From positions 1-25,123 of IMG/VR virus record IMGVR_UViG_3300008267_000335: DNA of 25,123 bases. One strand, 5' to 3'. Below the pieces are notes generated by a model. The model was not told the DNA's origin. It searched no databases and worked only from the letters and a program-made list of their open reading frames with translations. A program made the translations under genes and the position numbers. Numbering within the stretch: the first letter of the stretch is position 1; every line of letters starts with the position of its first letter. This DNA comes from a virus. Below are positions 8,801 to 16,672 of the stretch, piece after piece.

Positions 8801-8869
8801 TGAACCACCACTTAAATTACTACAATCTCCGGTAACACCTACTAAGTTAACATTTAATCCACAAGCCAT
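5852..8869 (-). CDS. Large fibre/adhesin with seven SprB-like repeats and a baseplate-type C-terminal region (1005 aa)
   Basis: Seven repeats of about 70-85 residues fill residues about 5-572 (5-75, 90-175, 181-252, 256-333, 336-415, 420-495, 500-572). Each has a GG/GSPP-(F/Y) type core and a closing (L/N)-L-x-x-G-x-Y-x-V-x-V-x-D segment, the pattern of the SprB repeat (PF13573-like) seen in adhesins of gliding Bacteroidota. Conserved Cys near each repeat start and end could pair. Residues about 575-1005 are a different, non-repetitive region ending in a Cys-rich tail (CGGLDPFCGP). ATG 8869 overlaps the previous stop as TAATG. Placed directly after the gpI-like gene, it occupies the slot of the tail-fibre gene H in P2-type phages, so I infer a tail fibre or side-fibre that binds host surface structures. 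Which end attaches to the virion cannot be told. Confidence 0.8.
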   Translation of the reverse strand: MACGLNVNLVGVTGDCSNLSGGSFNIEIVGTAPDYSIEWVSPFSNTVSLGAGVTSYDITGLTAGTYNFNVVDSCTEPINSRFFMSVYISSGLCTSITGVTNTVCGLNNGVLSAYTQNDYGSNKYLLYHNTLGYITSGTTNIPNGVSFSELSPGTYYVKVIDNGGCTATTNSVIVQDSTTLDYDFYIVNDSGCNVTTGKIYVTDVVGSPPFTYLWSNGATTSSIENLSVGTYSVTVGDNSGCIVTKSANVVLVDKLGVAGQFVTQPGCFVSDGVVNIQVSGGTPPYYYSGSNNVIDVRFDNVMTWNTLASGQFNYFIQDAGLCSVTGGVNITVPTSFNIVQVAATNSTCGNNQGTIGLSITNGTPPYLYQLTGPMNPPDVNTTLQTYTFTQLTNGEYTLTIKDGSGCSFTDTYTIENIVGFEFDVSTTGTTCGSNNGKVQIDVTGGEGPFIYNINGQTNTTSVKTQPFGNLSVGSYTVSVTDTSVPCTQSSSFYIGESSSLVDFTYNKVNPTFSNNGVIEIFITSGQAPFTIEWSENVNGQTGMLVTGLSAGTYTVKVIDNNGCVKELIIILEGISCSVSYEVYNLCEDDFQNNGELIKKTPLLMLNEGYTDLTLNEENCVLNEAIFEVITIVSGITKSVKFFTGDTLSEAPSESLFATTVRNLLLTYDGIGSVNVNSTTNQITINSDCESTVSLLDVDIIVNMKIHYDISCACSKNCIPYEFISRIDFMDDEYNVPTHQAITAFGSPNCLCDYTSVQNVDNSYNLAIENSNSAAFIRSALDLFFKQSSTYVENLYSGFCDSDVGVSIPDVSYIQGYSYPGNFFQKGRPIKIRGYKNIKASQMEGWYVTTIGSTLSAYTDDIRFIRSVSNVGSLPVTGQPGDVIKVGTVDTSVGYAWDPISSSWSTTFYDEIESEILTQIGQLRFNMLKRKSNMVHSMRPFTWSNNYLLFHSIRRWVFTNTPLIRGNDIVANNGEDLPCGYPQNLNDCGGLDPFCGPNKQDDNDLC
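7154..8857 (-). repeat. Seven-unit SprB-like domain array (protein-level repeat)
   Basis: This is the coding segment for seven successive SprB-like units. The units are clearly related in protein pattern but diverged in DNA, so this is an old domain array and not a recent tandem duplication. Confidence 0.75.
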
Positions 8870-11800
8870 TAATTACAACATAAATCCATATTTATACCAA
8901 CATTTAATTTAAATGTTAGTCCTTGAGTATCTTCAGAACATATTGAGTTATATACTGTGACATTACCATCACCACTCAATACATAGTCATACCCACTTTG
9001 ACTTAATTCATCCAACGATGACACTAATGCACTATACCATTGTGCATTTGTTGGTGAACTCAAATTAGGAACTGAAAAACCAACTCCGTCAAAAAATTTC
9101 TTTTTAATTATTATATAATCATTTAAACGTAAGTCAACAAACCATTGAGTTCGAAGTGCATTTAAATTACAATTATTCGCCGTTTTACCTTGAGATGTTA
9201 TCTTATCTGTAACCAACTTACCTAAAATACCTGAGAACGTTGTTATTGTTGCACTTGTTGGGTATATTGGACATTGAACACTCTGAATAGGACAATCAAC
9301 AGGTAAAAATGTTGATGTTGTAGAACACGGTTTACAAGGTATCGGAACAATCTGACACCCTCTTTGTCTTCTCCAAGCATGTTTTTGACGATGGAAAATT
9401 GAATTCTCGTATTTAACACCTGTACTCCATATTGTAGTTGCCGGAATCATTTGTTCAACCAATCTAACCCAATAATCACCCAAACCATTCACATATTGAA
9501 TCATACTATCGTATGTGAAATTATTGTTAGGTTGATTTATCGCTTGTTCAGATAACAAATACTTCCAATATATTGATTCTAAGGTAGGATAACCCATAGA
9601 TTTACCGTTAGTCATATATTGTCGATTTCTAACGTTAATCATATTTTTCCAAAATGATTGTGCAAACTCGAAAAACGTTTGTCTTTTTGGTTTGGGGTCA
9701 ATTTGAGTCCAATCCACACCACCTCTTATAGGATATTTCACATTTGGAAATGACGCTTGAAACTGAGTATTACTCATTTTCATATTAACGGTTTCATACG
9801 GTGTTGGATTACAATGTGTCGGTGCAACATAAAACAAACCTTGATTTGGTATCGGATAATTGTATTGTCTTGACATATACCAAACATCATACGCCAACCC
9901 TTGAGCCGGATTCATATGTAAATCAATGTTCTTAACGTTTAACACCAATCTATCATCATCAGTGATATATTTAGCATTATAACCACCATCAATATTAACT
10001 CTGTAACCAACTTCATTATTAACCCAACTTTTATTATTATCTTTAGTTTTAGTTAATTTGTAACCTAAATTCATAAAAGGAAAATCCCTAAATCTATCTA
10101 AATAATCTTGACCGTAAGTATATGGTTTTAATGATGTTTGGAAATCAGGATTTGACCCAACAAATGTGCTACCATTTAAATTAACCACCTCTGGACCTCT
10201 ATGGCTTGGTGTTTGTTCAAACCAACCACTACCTAATTGGAAAAAATAACTTTCACTATCGTCAGGTGCTGACGGATATCCTAATTCATCCATCGGAAAT
10301 TCACTTCTACCTAACGAAACATCTTTAATTATATACTCAGTTGTAAACCCTGTAAATTGTGTTCCTTGGAACGTGTAGATATCATTAGGGTCTAAAATGA
10401 CCGATTGTGAAACATAAGTCCCACCAGATATTTGGGCGAATTGTTTATCAAATTGTCGTAAGTTAATTACTTGGTCAGCTAAGTAAACATGTTCATTAAA
10501 ATCAACCAATGCCTCAGGAGCACCAATCAATCTCATTAATATTTCAACCGATTTCCTTGTCCCTTTCGATTTAAACAAATACGCCGAATTTAGAATTATA
10601 TTTCTAAAATATTGGTAATTTAATTCATCAGGTGTTTGTGATGTTTTAACCCCACTAAATTGTGATTTATCTTGATTTTTTTCACCAAAAACTGAACCTA
10701 AAAAATCTTCATTAGTGATTGGTGACATATTAGTTGTCCACCCTAATGTTTGTGCTAAATTTTTAAGTAATTGAGATGGTATATCATTACTAACATTATA
10801 ATTAACGGAATTCATATACGCCAATGCGTCTATGAATTTTTTAGTTTCATCAAAACTTCTACCGTAAATTTGTAATGTTTTTTCAGTCTTTTGACCTAAA
10901 GTATCAAACTCTTTAAACGCACCTGTCGTTAAAAACCTTGAAATTAAATTAGTTTTATACCCATCAATGTTTTCAACTAACTCATTCAAACTTTCCAAAT
11001 ATCGAGTAAATGAAGGTGTTAGAATATCAATATTCCAATTTCCATTTAAAGGCCAAGTTAATTTTTTTTGAGTAGTACTATAACTACCATCATCATTTTC
11101 AACAGGAACATAAAATGATGAAGTGTAAATTGGTGTGACGTATCTATTCAATAAGAATTTTTCAACCTCATCAAAAGATTCGTTAAAAACTTTCGTAACT
11201 TCAAAATCATTAGGTTTAATATATAAATCAAGATACGCCTCTGTTTGCCCTAAAAATGGATTACCAAACACAGATACAGTTAAAGTCCCTTCAGTTATTG
11301 ATTTAGTTTGTTTAACAAACGTAACATCATAAACCTCACCATTATAATACATTGAATATTTTGCATACTCAACACTCAAGTTTCTCAATGGGGAAACTTT
11401 AATTTCTCTTAACTCTAAGTTACGAGTAGATTCCGTTGTAAAATCAATATCAAATTGATTTCGTAATCGAGCAACATCCATATCAAATGTTGTTATATTA
11501 CTTTCAGAATTATAAACAACATTAAATGCCGTAGCACCTGTTAAGTAATTAATACCAATAAAAGTTGACTCAATCGCCGCGGGAAAGTAATTTATAATTT
11601 TTTGAATTGATGTCGAAATTCTTTTAGTTAAAGAACCATATAATGAAAAATTAGTAACTTGACTTAAATCAAAATTAGGGTAAACTTGGAAGTTATTTTC
11701 AAAAATTTGTTTTGATTGTGCAACGTCGGTAATACCTAACGTAGTTAAATTGATAGGTTCAGAAAAAGTTCCCGTAATAAATTTACGATTACTTTTCTCA

Positions 11801-11937
11801 CTAATTCCTGTTACAAAATCAAAATTTCCCTGCGTTAATCCACCACCCTGAACTAATTGGAATCCAACTAAATCGTCAGAGAATGTTCCAGCACCTGTGG
11901 CCGGAGTTGGGGGACAAACATATTTTCTAATCGCCAT
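8869..11937 (-). CDS. Baseplate/tail protein with gpI-like motif (1022 aa)
   Basis: The key stretch, at residues about 446-475, includes AYLFKSKGTRKSVEILMRLI and then GAPE. This is the pattern of tail protein I of P2-like phages and contractile injection systems, where a K-G-T-x-x-(A/S)-(V/I)-E helix is characteristic. The protein is far longer than P2 gpI, with about 440 extra residues before and over 500 after. A Cys-bearing linker (CKPCSTTSTF, about 900-912) separates a C-terminal domain ending MDLCCN. In P2-type modules the order W-J-I-H places gpI between the wedge and the fibre. Here the gene also follows the gp25/W and gp6/J homologues, though with intervening genes, and directly precedes a fibre-like gene. 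Both junctions are TAATG overlaps. The gpI relation is inferred from one motif plus order; a structural role is well supported. Confidence 0.7.
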   Translation of the reverse strand: MAIRKYVCPPTPATGAGTFSDDLVGFQLVQGGGLTQGNFDFVTGISEKSNRKFITGTFSEPINLTTLGITDVAQSKQIFENNFQVYPNFDLSQVTNFSLYGSLTKRISTSIQKIINYFPAAIESTFIGINYLTGATAFNVVYNSESNITTFDMDVARLRNQFDIDFTTESTRNLELREIKVSPLRNLSVEYAKYSMYYNGEVYDVTFVKQTKSITEGTLTVSVFGNPFLGQTEAYLDLYIKPNDFEVTKVFNESFDEVEKFLLNRYVTPIYTSSFYVPVENDDGSYSTTQKKLTWPLNGNWNIDILTPSFTRYLESLNELVENIDGYKTNLISRFLTTGAFKEFDTLGQKTEKTLQIYGRSFDETKKFIDALAYMNSVNYNVSNDIPSQLLKNLAQTLGWTTNMSPITNEDFLGSVFGEKNQDKSQFSGVKTSQTPDELNYQYFRNIILNSAYLFKSKGTRKSVEILMRLIGAPEALVDFNEHVYLADQVINLRQFDKQFAQISGGTYVSQSVILDPNDIYTFQGTQFTGFTTEYIIKDVSLGRSEFPMDELGYPSAPDDSESYFFQLGSGWFEQTPSHRGPEVVNLNGSTFVGSNPDFQTSLKPYTYGQDYLDRFRDFPFMNLGYKLTKTKDNNKSWVNNEVGYRVNIDGGYNAKYITDDDRLVLNVKNIDLHMNPAQGLAYDVWYMSRQYNYPIPNQGLFYVAPTHCNPTPYETVNMKMSNTQFQASFPNVKYPIRGGVDWTQIDPKPKRQTFFEFAQSFWKNMINVRNRQYMTNGKSMGYPTLESIYWKYLLSEQAINQPNNNFTYDSMIQYVNGLGDYWVRLVEQMIPATTIWSTGVKYENSIFHRQKHAWRRQRGCQIVPIPCKPCSTTSTFLPVDCPIQSVQCPIYPTSATITTFSGILGKLVTDKITSQGKTANNCNLNALRTQWFVDLRLNDYIIIKKKFFDGVGFSVPNLSSPTNAQWYSALVSSLDELSQSGYDYVLSGDGNVTVYNSICSEDTQGLTFKLNVGINMDLCCN

Positions 11938-12845
11938 TATTGTAGTATATTTGTAAAGTTTTTACTAAAATCAACATCATCACCTCTGTCCTCTCTAACT
12001 TCATACAACAACTGATTAAATTGGTCTCTAATTTCGTATAAGTTATATTGTCTATAGATGTTATTATCCGTATCGTACATCGTGTAGATACCGTCATCCA
12101 TAGATTTAGTTTGATTACCAAATAGAGCAATCGCCATTGTAGAGAAGTCGTGTTCTGCAATTTCAATATCTAAAGTTATTGGGTTAAAAAAAGTATTAGT
12201 AATAATCACATTTTGGTTTGGTTGACCAATATATGGAACCGCAACCGGTCTATTTGATGGGGTAGTTGAAGGTGTTAATGTACAAAACATTAAATTTGTT
12301 ACATTATCACTATATCTATATCTAATAGCTTTTTGGGATGTGTTAGTTAAATTATCAATTACAGGCTCACAATAAAATGATGAGGTTATAATTCTAAAAA
12401 AATTAGGTATCTTAGTCCCATCAGCATTTAGATATTCAATTCTAAATCCAATTAAACCTTGAGACACAAATTTATTTTTGTATTCACTTGGGACTTGACT
12501 TAAATCAAAAACCAAACCTCTAACATTAGGTAATGCAGATAAAACCCCACAATCAATGATTTTAGTTCTTATTTCCGCAGGTCTTATCATTAATGTGTAT
12601 ATACCAATTCTATTGAATTCCTCAGCAGGTAACCTTAAATTATATAACCCACCTAAAATCTCAACATTGTTATTACCACCTGTCTCATCATTGTGAAAAT
12701 AAGGTCGTAATACCGCAGTTGCATCCAACTTTGTTAAAACAAAGTTATCAGTCTCGTCTCTTGATGGTGTATAATTTAAAATTATCTCAACATCCTCCGG
12801 TGATACATCAGCCGGTCTTATCGTTCCATACGTTCCTGTTGCCAT
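11937..12845 (-). CDS. Virion structural protein, probable baseplate component (302 aa)
   Basis: I do not recognise the family. The protein begins MATGTYGTIRPADVSPEDVE, is mixed alpha/beta in composition, has no membrane segment, signal or catalytic motif, and ends in an acidic, charged segment (EVREDRGDDVDF). The stop overlaps the next start as TAATG, indicating translational coupling to the gpI-like protein and probably matched stoichiometry. A 38-base spacer separates it from the 408-residue gene upstream, giving it an A/T-rich leader of its own with no Shine-Dalgarno motif. Its place inside an unbroken run of baseplate genes is the only functional evidence. Confidence 0.7.
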   Translation of the reverse strand: MATGTYGTIRPADVSPEDVEIILNYTPSRDETDNFVLTKLDATAVLRPYFHNDETGGNNNVEILGGLYNLRLPAEEFNRIGIYTLMIRPAEIRTKIIDCGVLSALPNVRGLVFDLSQVPSEYKNKFVSQGLIGFRIEYLNADGTKIPNFFRIITSSFYCEPVIDNLTNTSQKAIRYRYSDNVTNLMFCTLTPSTTPSNRPVAVPYIGQPNQNVIITNTFFNPITLDIEIAEHDFSTMAIALFGNQTKSMDDGIYTMYDTDNNIYRQYNLYEIRDQFNQLLYEVREDRGDDVDFSKNFTNILQ

Positions 12846-12883
12846 TATTATTACTCTTTTAAATAAATATCAATTTTATGTTT

Positions 12884-14110
12884 TTATGCGGTTTCATTAA
12901 CTTTAAAAAACCCATAACCGTATTTTTCAATATCACCAACATTATCAACTTCCCCAATTCTCATTATAGCTTCAAGACCACTTTGTTTACCTCTCTCCAT
13001 AACTATATCAGATTGGACTTGTAACTCATCAATAACATTAAGTAACGCTTCATTTTTAGTAATTGCGGAACACACTAACATATCTGATGTGATACCCGAT
13101 GACTCAACAACAAAAACTGTTGTCCCATCAGGATAATCGAAATAATCAATATCGTTTATTGTATACGCAGTGTATATAACATTATCAATTGGTCCGTCAG
13201 GTCCATTATATGTAACATCATTTGATGGACCCCAAAATACTCCAATAGTGTTGGTATCTGCAGTTATTGATTGACCAATTCTAAATCTACCAGCATACAA
13301 TGATATATCAAACTTACTACCATACACCTCTAAATCATTAACTGAAGAATATGTGTAACCCGTAACTAAAAAAGGTACTTTTGTGTAGTTATCACTTGAC
13401 TGAGTTTCAACGTCACAGTCAGTATCACCACTAAATATATAATCATAATTTAAAGGTGTTCCTGACCAACTACCCCCCGCAGCTATAAAATGTGCAGTTC
13501 CTTTAGGATTGTCAATTGTTTCCCCTGAAAATGGAACTGTAATATCTTTAGTAATTACATTAATACCCCAAGGACTCATTCCTGACATAGTAATAGTAAA
13601 AGTCCCCGGATTAGTATATGTGTGGACATAACTTGTCGGAGAGATATTATTAACCGTTTGAGTTGGTGAAGTATCACCCCAATCAATTTTATAATCAGAA
13701 AAACTCAAATATTTCTTAAATTCAACATCGGAAGTATTATAAAAATAGAATCTATTAGGGTTCTGAGTATTCGCCGAGACTAAAAAATTAGTCATAGTAT
13801 CTTGTTGAGTCACTAACCCATCAAAAACCGAATAATACCCAAAGTCAACCGTGTTTTGTGATATAAAAATAGGTATCGTTAAACCCGTTAATATTGAATT
13901 CCCATTAGTCCCACCTGTCACCACTTCAGACATTGACAAGTAACCATATGTTTGACCCGTAAAATATCTTGTTACCGCACTTGTATATATGTCACAACAA
14001 TACACATACTCAGCATTTGTTGTGTCACTATTACCCGTATAATTTATTAAAAATAAATCATTTCTAATAACTTCAGGTGATATTCTATAATGAAATAATC
14101 TTTCTTCCAT
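12884..14110 (-). CDS. Structural protein with PKD-like domain (408 aa)
   Basis: Residues about 118-195 carry a PKD-type beta-sandwich signature: YKIDWGDTSPTQTV, then YVHTYTNPGTFTITMSG. PKD domains are known extracellular interaction modules and occur in virion proteins. The C-terminal 55 residues are of another type, charged and probably helical, with VMERGKQSGLEAIMRIGEVD followed by DIEKYGYGFFKV; this looks like a conserved attachment or assembly tail, although I cannot name it. The ATG follows the previous stop by two bases. I infer a baseplate-peripheral protein with a recognition or spacer domain. No catalytic motif is seen. Confidence 0.7.
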   Translation of the reverse strand: MEERLFHYRISPEVIRNDLFLINYTGNSDTTNAEYVYCCDIYTSAVTRYFTGQTYGYLSMSEVVTGGTNGNSILTGLTIPIFISQNTVDFGYYSVFDGLVTQQDTMTNFLVSANTQNPNRFYFYNTSDVEFKKYLSFSDYKIDWGDTSPTQTVNNISPTSYVHTYTNPGTFTITMSGMSPWGINVITKDITVPFSGETIDNPKGTAHFIAAGGSWSGTPLNYDYIFSGDTDCDVETQSSDNYTKVPFLVTGYTYSSVNDLEVYGSKFDISLYAGRFRIGQSITADTNTIGVFWGPSNDVTYNGPDGPIDNVIYTAYTINDIDYFDYPDGTTVFVVESSGITSDMLVCSAITKNEALLNVIDELQVQSDIVMERGKQSGLEAIMRIGEVDNVGDIEKYGYGFFKVNETA

Positions 14111-14112
14111 AT

Positions 14113-14925
14113 TTACGGTTGGTTAACGTATTCATACCATTTTATTGGGGTATTAGTTCCAACTCTACCACCACTATTATTAAATACCGAATATGAGTAT
14201 TTATTATAATCAAGAACTACCTTATAGAAAAAATATTTATTGGTGTCAAATAAAAACTTATTAGGTAATGTTGATTGTGGAACAGTCATCATTCTCATAA
14301 AACCACCTATTCTACCGTTAAAAAATTTAGCAGACATATAGAATGTTGAAATATTTATGTCGGTTCTATCTCTAAGCCAATAAATAAAAAACCCTTCTTT
14401 ATCACCCACAAAATCAAGTTTAAAAACGGGTATTCTAATATTCACATCAGGTATTATTGGTGATATACTCGCCAACTCATTTCCACCCTGTTGAACAGGT
14501 ATTATTATTGTAAAATACAATGTCTGATTAGCAGTATCATTAGTATCATAAAAATCCAACTTAAAAAATGATTTAGTGAACGGTTTTTCATAATAATATA
14601 TTTGGTCGGTACTAAACCCTTCATTTAAATAGGTAGGCTCCCAATTAGCATCAGTTGCTACTAATATGTCCTGACCCGTTCCAGGTGAATTATCAAAAAA
14701 ATTGAACTCGTAATTAATATCACTCCTTGTATTGTTAGAATGTGACTCGTGTGAGAATCTTGTTATTTCAAAATCTTTAGGACTACCAATAATCTCTTCT
14801 AATACACTTCTCTCATATTTTTCAATACTCGTGTCACGACCGTAATAATCCCATTTGATTTCAATCGGAATGTTAATATACCCATCATTCTGAGGTATTG
14901 TAAATCTATACTTATTCACAGTCAT
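14113..14925 (-). CDS. Virion structural protein, probable baseplate component (270 aa)
   Basis: I do not recognise the family. I chose ATG 14925 (MTVNKYRFTIPQ) over ATG 14955 (MITRFNHQQL...) because it shortens the overlap with the 586-residue gene from 44 to 14 bases and gives a natural beta-strand start; the longer start cannot be excluded. The protein is rich in Tyr, Phe, Asn and Asp, with paired aromatic residues (YYYEKPF, FFKLDFYD) typical of beta-rich phage structural proteins. There is no membrane or catalytic motif. It overlaps the upstream gene and nearly abuts the 408-residue gene, so it belongs to the same translationally coupled set. Confidence 0.65.
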   Translation of the reverse strand: MTVNKYRFTIPQNDGYINIPIEIKWDYYGRDTSIEKYERSVLEEIIGSPKDFEITRFSHESHSNNTRSDINYEFNFFDNSPGTGQDILVATDANWEPTYLNEGFSTDQIYYYEKPFTKSFFKLDFYDTNDTANQTLYFTIIIPVQQGGNELASISPIIPDVNIRIPVFKLDFVGDKEGFFIYWLRDRTDINISTFYMSAKFFNGRIGGFMRMMTVPQSTLPNKFLFDTNKYFFYKVVLDYNKYSYSVFNNSGGRVGTNTPIKWYEYVNQP

Positions 14926-16672
14926 CAATTGTTGGTGATTGAACCTCGTTATCACTAATAAAATTAGTTCCTTCAGGAATTAACCTAAAAACATAATTCC
15001 TATATGGATAATGTTTCCCATTTAAAAACGGAAAATCAACACCATTACCATCTTGGTCAATAAAACCATATGTATATAAATCCCTCCAAATAAAAGAATT
15101 TTTATTTTGTGAGAAATATGAATAATCAGGTACTATTGTTAAATTATCATTAGCACCTTCTTCAATATAATCAGAAAAGACTCTAATAGTTAATTTATGG
15201 TTTGGCTGATAATAATACCCCTTCATATTGTTATAATTCTGAGTGGGATTCTCTTTTATATCAAAGACATTATTGTTAAAAACAAACTTGTGATATAAGA
15301 AAGACACAACACGTTCTTTTTGTTCAAAATTATTCCATTCACATAAATCACCATCAATTATCATATCTTTTTTTAATGAATCAACATATGCAAATGTGTC
15401 AGTTTTACCACCTATCGTTCTTGTATAAGCCTTAATAGGGAAAGTAGTTGATGATTTAGTATTATTTTTATCCCACCAAGCATCAGGTTTATCATTAATC
15501 AACGGTAAATTAAACTCATAACCTTGTTTTAATTTATAATTAGTATTTTGAGTCCAACCAAAAAACCCTTTCCAAATTACATTAAAAAACAATTCATTAA
15601 CGGGTCTTTTTTGATTATCAATTAAACCATTTAGGTTGAAATCTTTATTAAATGACAATGTATATGACTGAGAACCTTCTTTAACCGACACTCTCGATAT
15701 TTTATTAGGCGTAAATCCACTACTCTCGTATTTCTTTGTTTTACCAAATACGTTTTGCTCAAACCCAGATTTTACCAAAACATAATCCTCAACATTTGAC
15801 AATAGTTTTAATTCTTTTACGTAATACTCAGAAGTAGTGTCAAGTGGATTATTAATATCAACAACTCTCTTAAATGTTCCTGTTTTACCATTTGAAAATG
15901 TATTACCAACAAAACCATAATTAAATACACTAAAAATATACTCATTACTACCCATCAAACCATTACCCAATGAGAATACCTGAAAATAACTTTCACCTTG
16001 ATAGTTAAAACTTAATTTTACATACTCACCAACACTCAACCCATGTTTCATTTGACAAGTAAATAATACCACATTGTTACCACTATCATTCGCATTTATA
16101 ATACTAAATGGTATTCCATCACCCGACTTCCAAAGGATTGTTGTACTAACATTTTTATCATAACAAGCTAAATCTTTAGTGTAATTGTTTTTATAACCAT
16201 AACTTAAATAAAAATTCCAATTATAACTTGAAGCACTTTTTGACTCAAACGTTATATGGTTATTTGGTGGTATAGTATAACCTGAAATATTATAATCAGT
16301 CCTAATAAAATCAAATTCAGTATATTGTGGAAACCCTTTCCACTTTACTGATTCAGGGTCACTTAGACATTGTTGTTTAGCCAATGTTTTAGCATCAACA
16401 TAATACAAATTGTTTTCAAATGGTACATAATTTGTTTGACCCGTATACGCATTTTTAAAAATTATAGAAAATTTACCCGTTGGTCTAAATGTTGTGGATT
16501 TTTGTCTTTCATCGTCAAAAACTTGAGCCAAACTCAAATTAACATTTCTATCAAATTCAACAATTTCTTTATAATTTTGTTTTAATGGTATTTGTAAAGC
16601 CGACACGATTTCGGGTGCCGACTTATACCTTAAAGTACTTAAAACAATTCTTATTTCTTTATTATTACCCAT
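14912..16672 (-). CDS. Virion structural protein, probable baseplate component (586 aa)
   Basis: I do not recognise the family. It starts MGNNKEIRIVLSTLRYKSAP, and the first bases overlap the stop of the giant 1907-residue gene as TAATG, so the two are translationally coupled. Composition is rich in Asn, Lys, Tyr and Phe, with many predicted beta strands and no signal peptide, membrane segment or enzyme motif. It has few Cys compared with its neighbours. The C-terminal region includes HYPYRNYVFRLIPEGTNF, suggesting a compact beta domain. Its position between the giant protein and small baseplate-like genes, in a window led by gp25 and gp6 homologues, points to a wedge-peripheral protein. Confidence 0.7.
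   Translation of the reverse strand: MGNNKEIRIVLSTLRYKSAPEIVSALQIPLKQNYKEIVEFDRNVNLSLAQVFDDERQKSTTFRPTGKFSIIFKNAYTGQTNYVPFENNLYYVDAKTLAKQQCLSDPESVKWKGFPQYTEFDFIRTDYNISGYTIPPNNHITFESKSASSYNWNFYLSYGYKNNYTKDLACYDKNVSTTILWKSGDGIPFSIINANDSGNNVVLFTCQMKHGLSVGEYVKLSFNYQGESYFQVFSLGNGLMGSNEYIFSVFNYGFVGNTFSNGKTGTFKRVVDINNPLDTTSEYYVKELKLLSNVEDYVLVKSGFEQNVFGKTKKYESSGFTPNKISRVSVKEGSQSYTLSFNKDFNLNGLIDNQKRPVNELFFNVIWKGFFGWTQNTNYKLKQGYEFNLPLINDKPDAWWDKNNTKSSTTFPIKAYTRTIGGKTDTFAYVDSLKKDMIIDGDLCEWNNFEQKERVVSFLYHKFVFNNNVFDIKENPTQNYNNMKGYYYQPNHKLTIRVFSDYIEEGANDNLTIVPDYSYFSQNKNSFIWRDLYTYGFIDQDGNGVDFPFLNGKHYPYRNYVFRLIPEGTNFISDNEVQSPTIDDCE

Noticed and set aside
11927-12166. Minus-strand frame of 79 codons overlapping two structural genes
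   Set aside because: It overlaps the end of the 302-residue gene in another frame and has no leader or motif, so it is a shadow.
14912-14955. Possible frameshift or fusion at the overlap of the 586- and 270-residue genes
   Set aside because: A good internal ATG at 14925 explains the junction as an ordinary short overlap; both proteins have natural ends.
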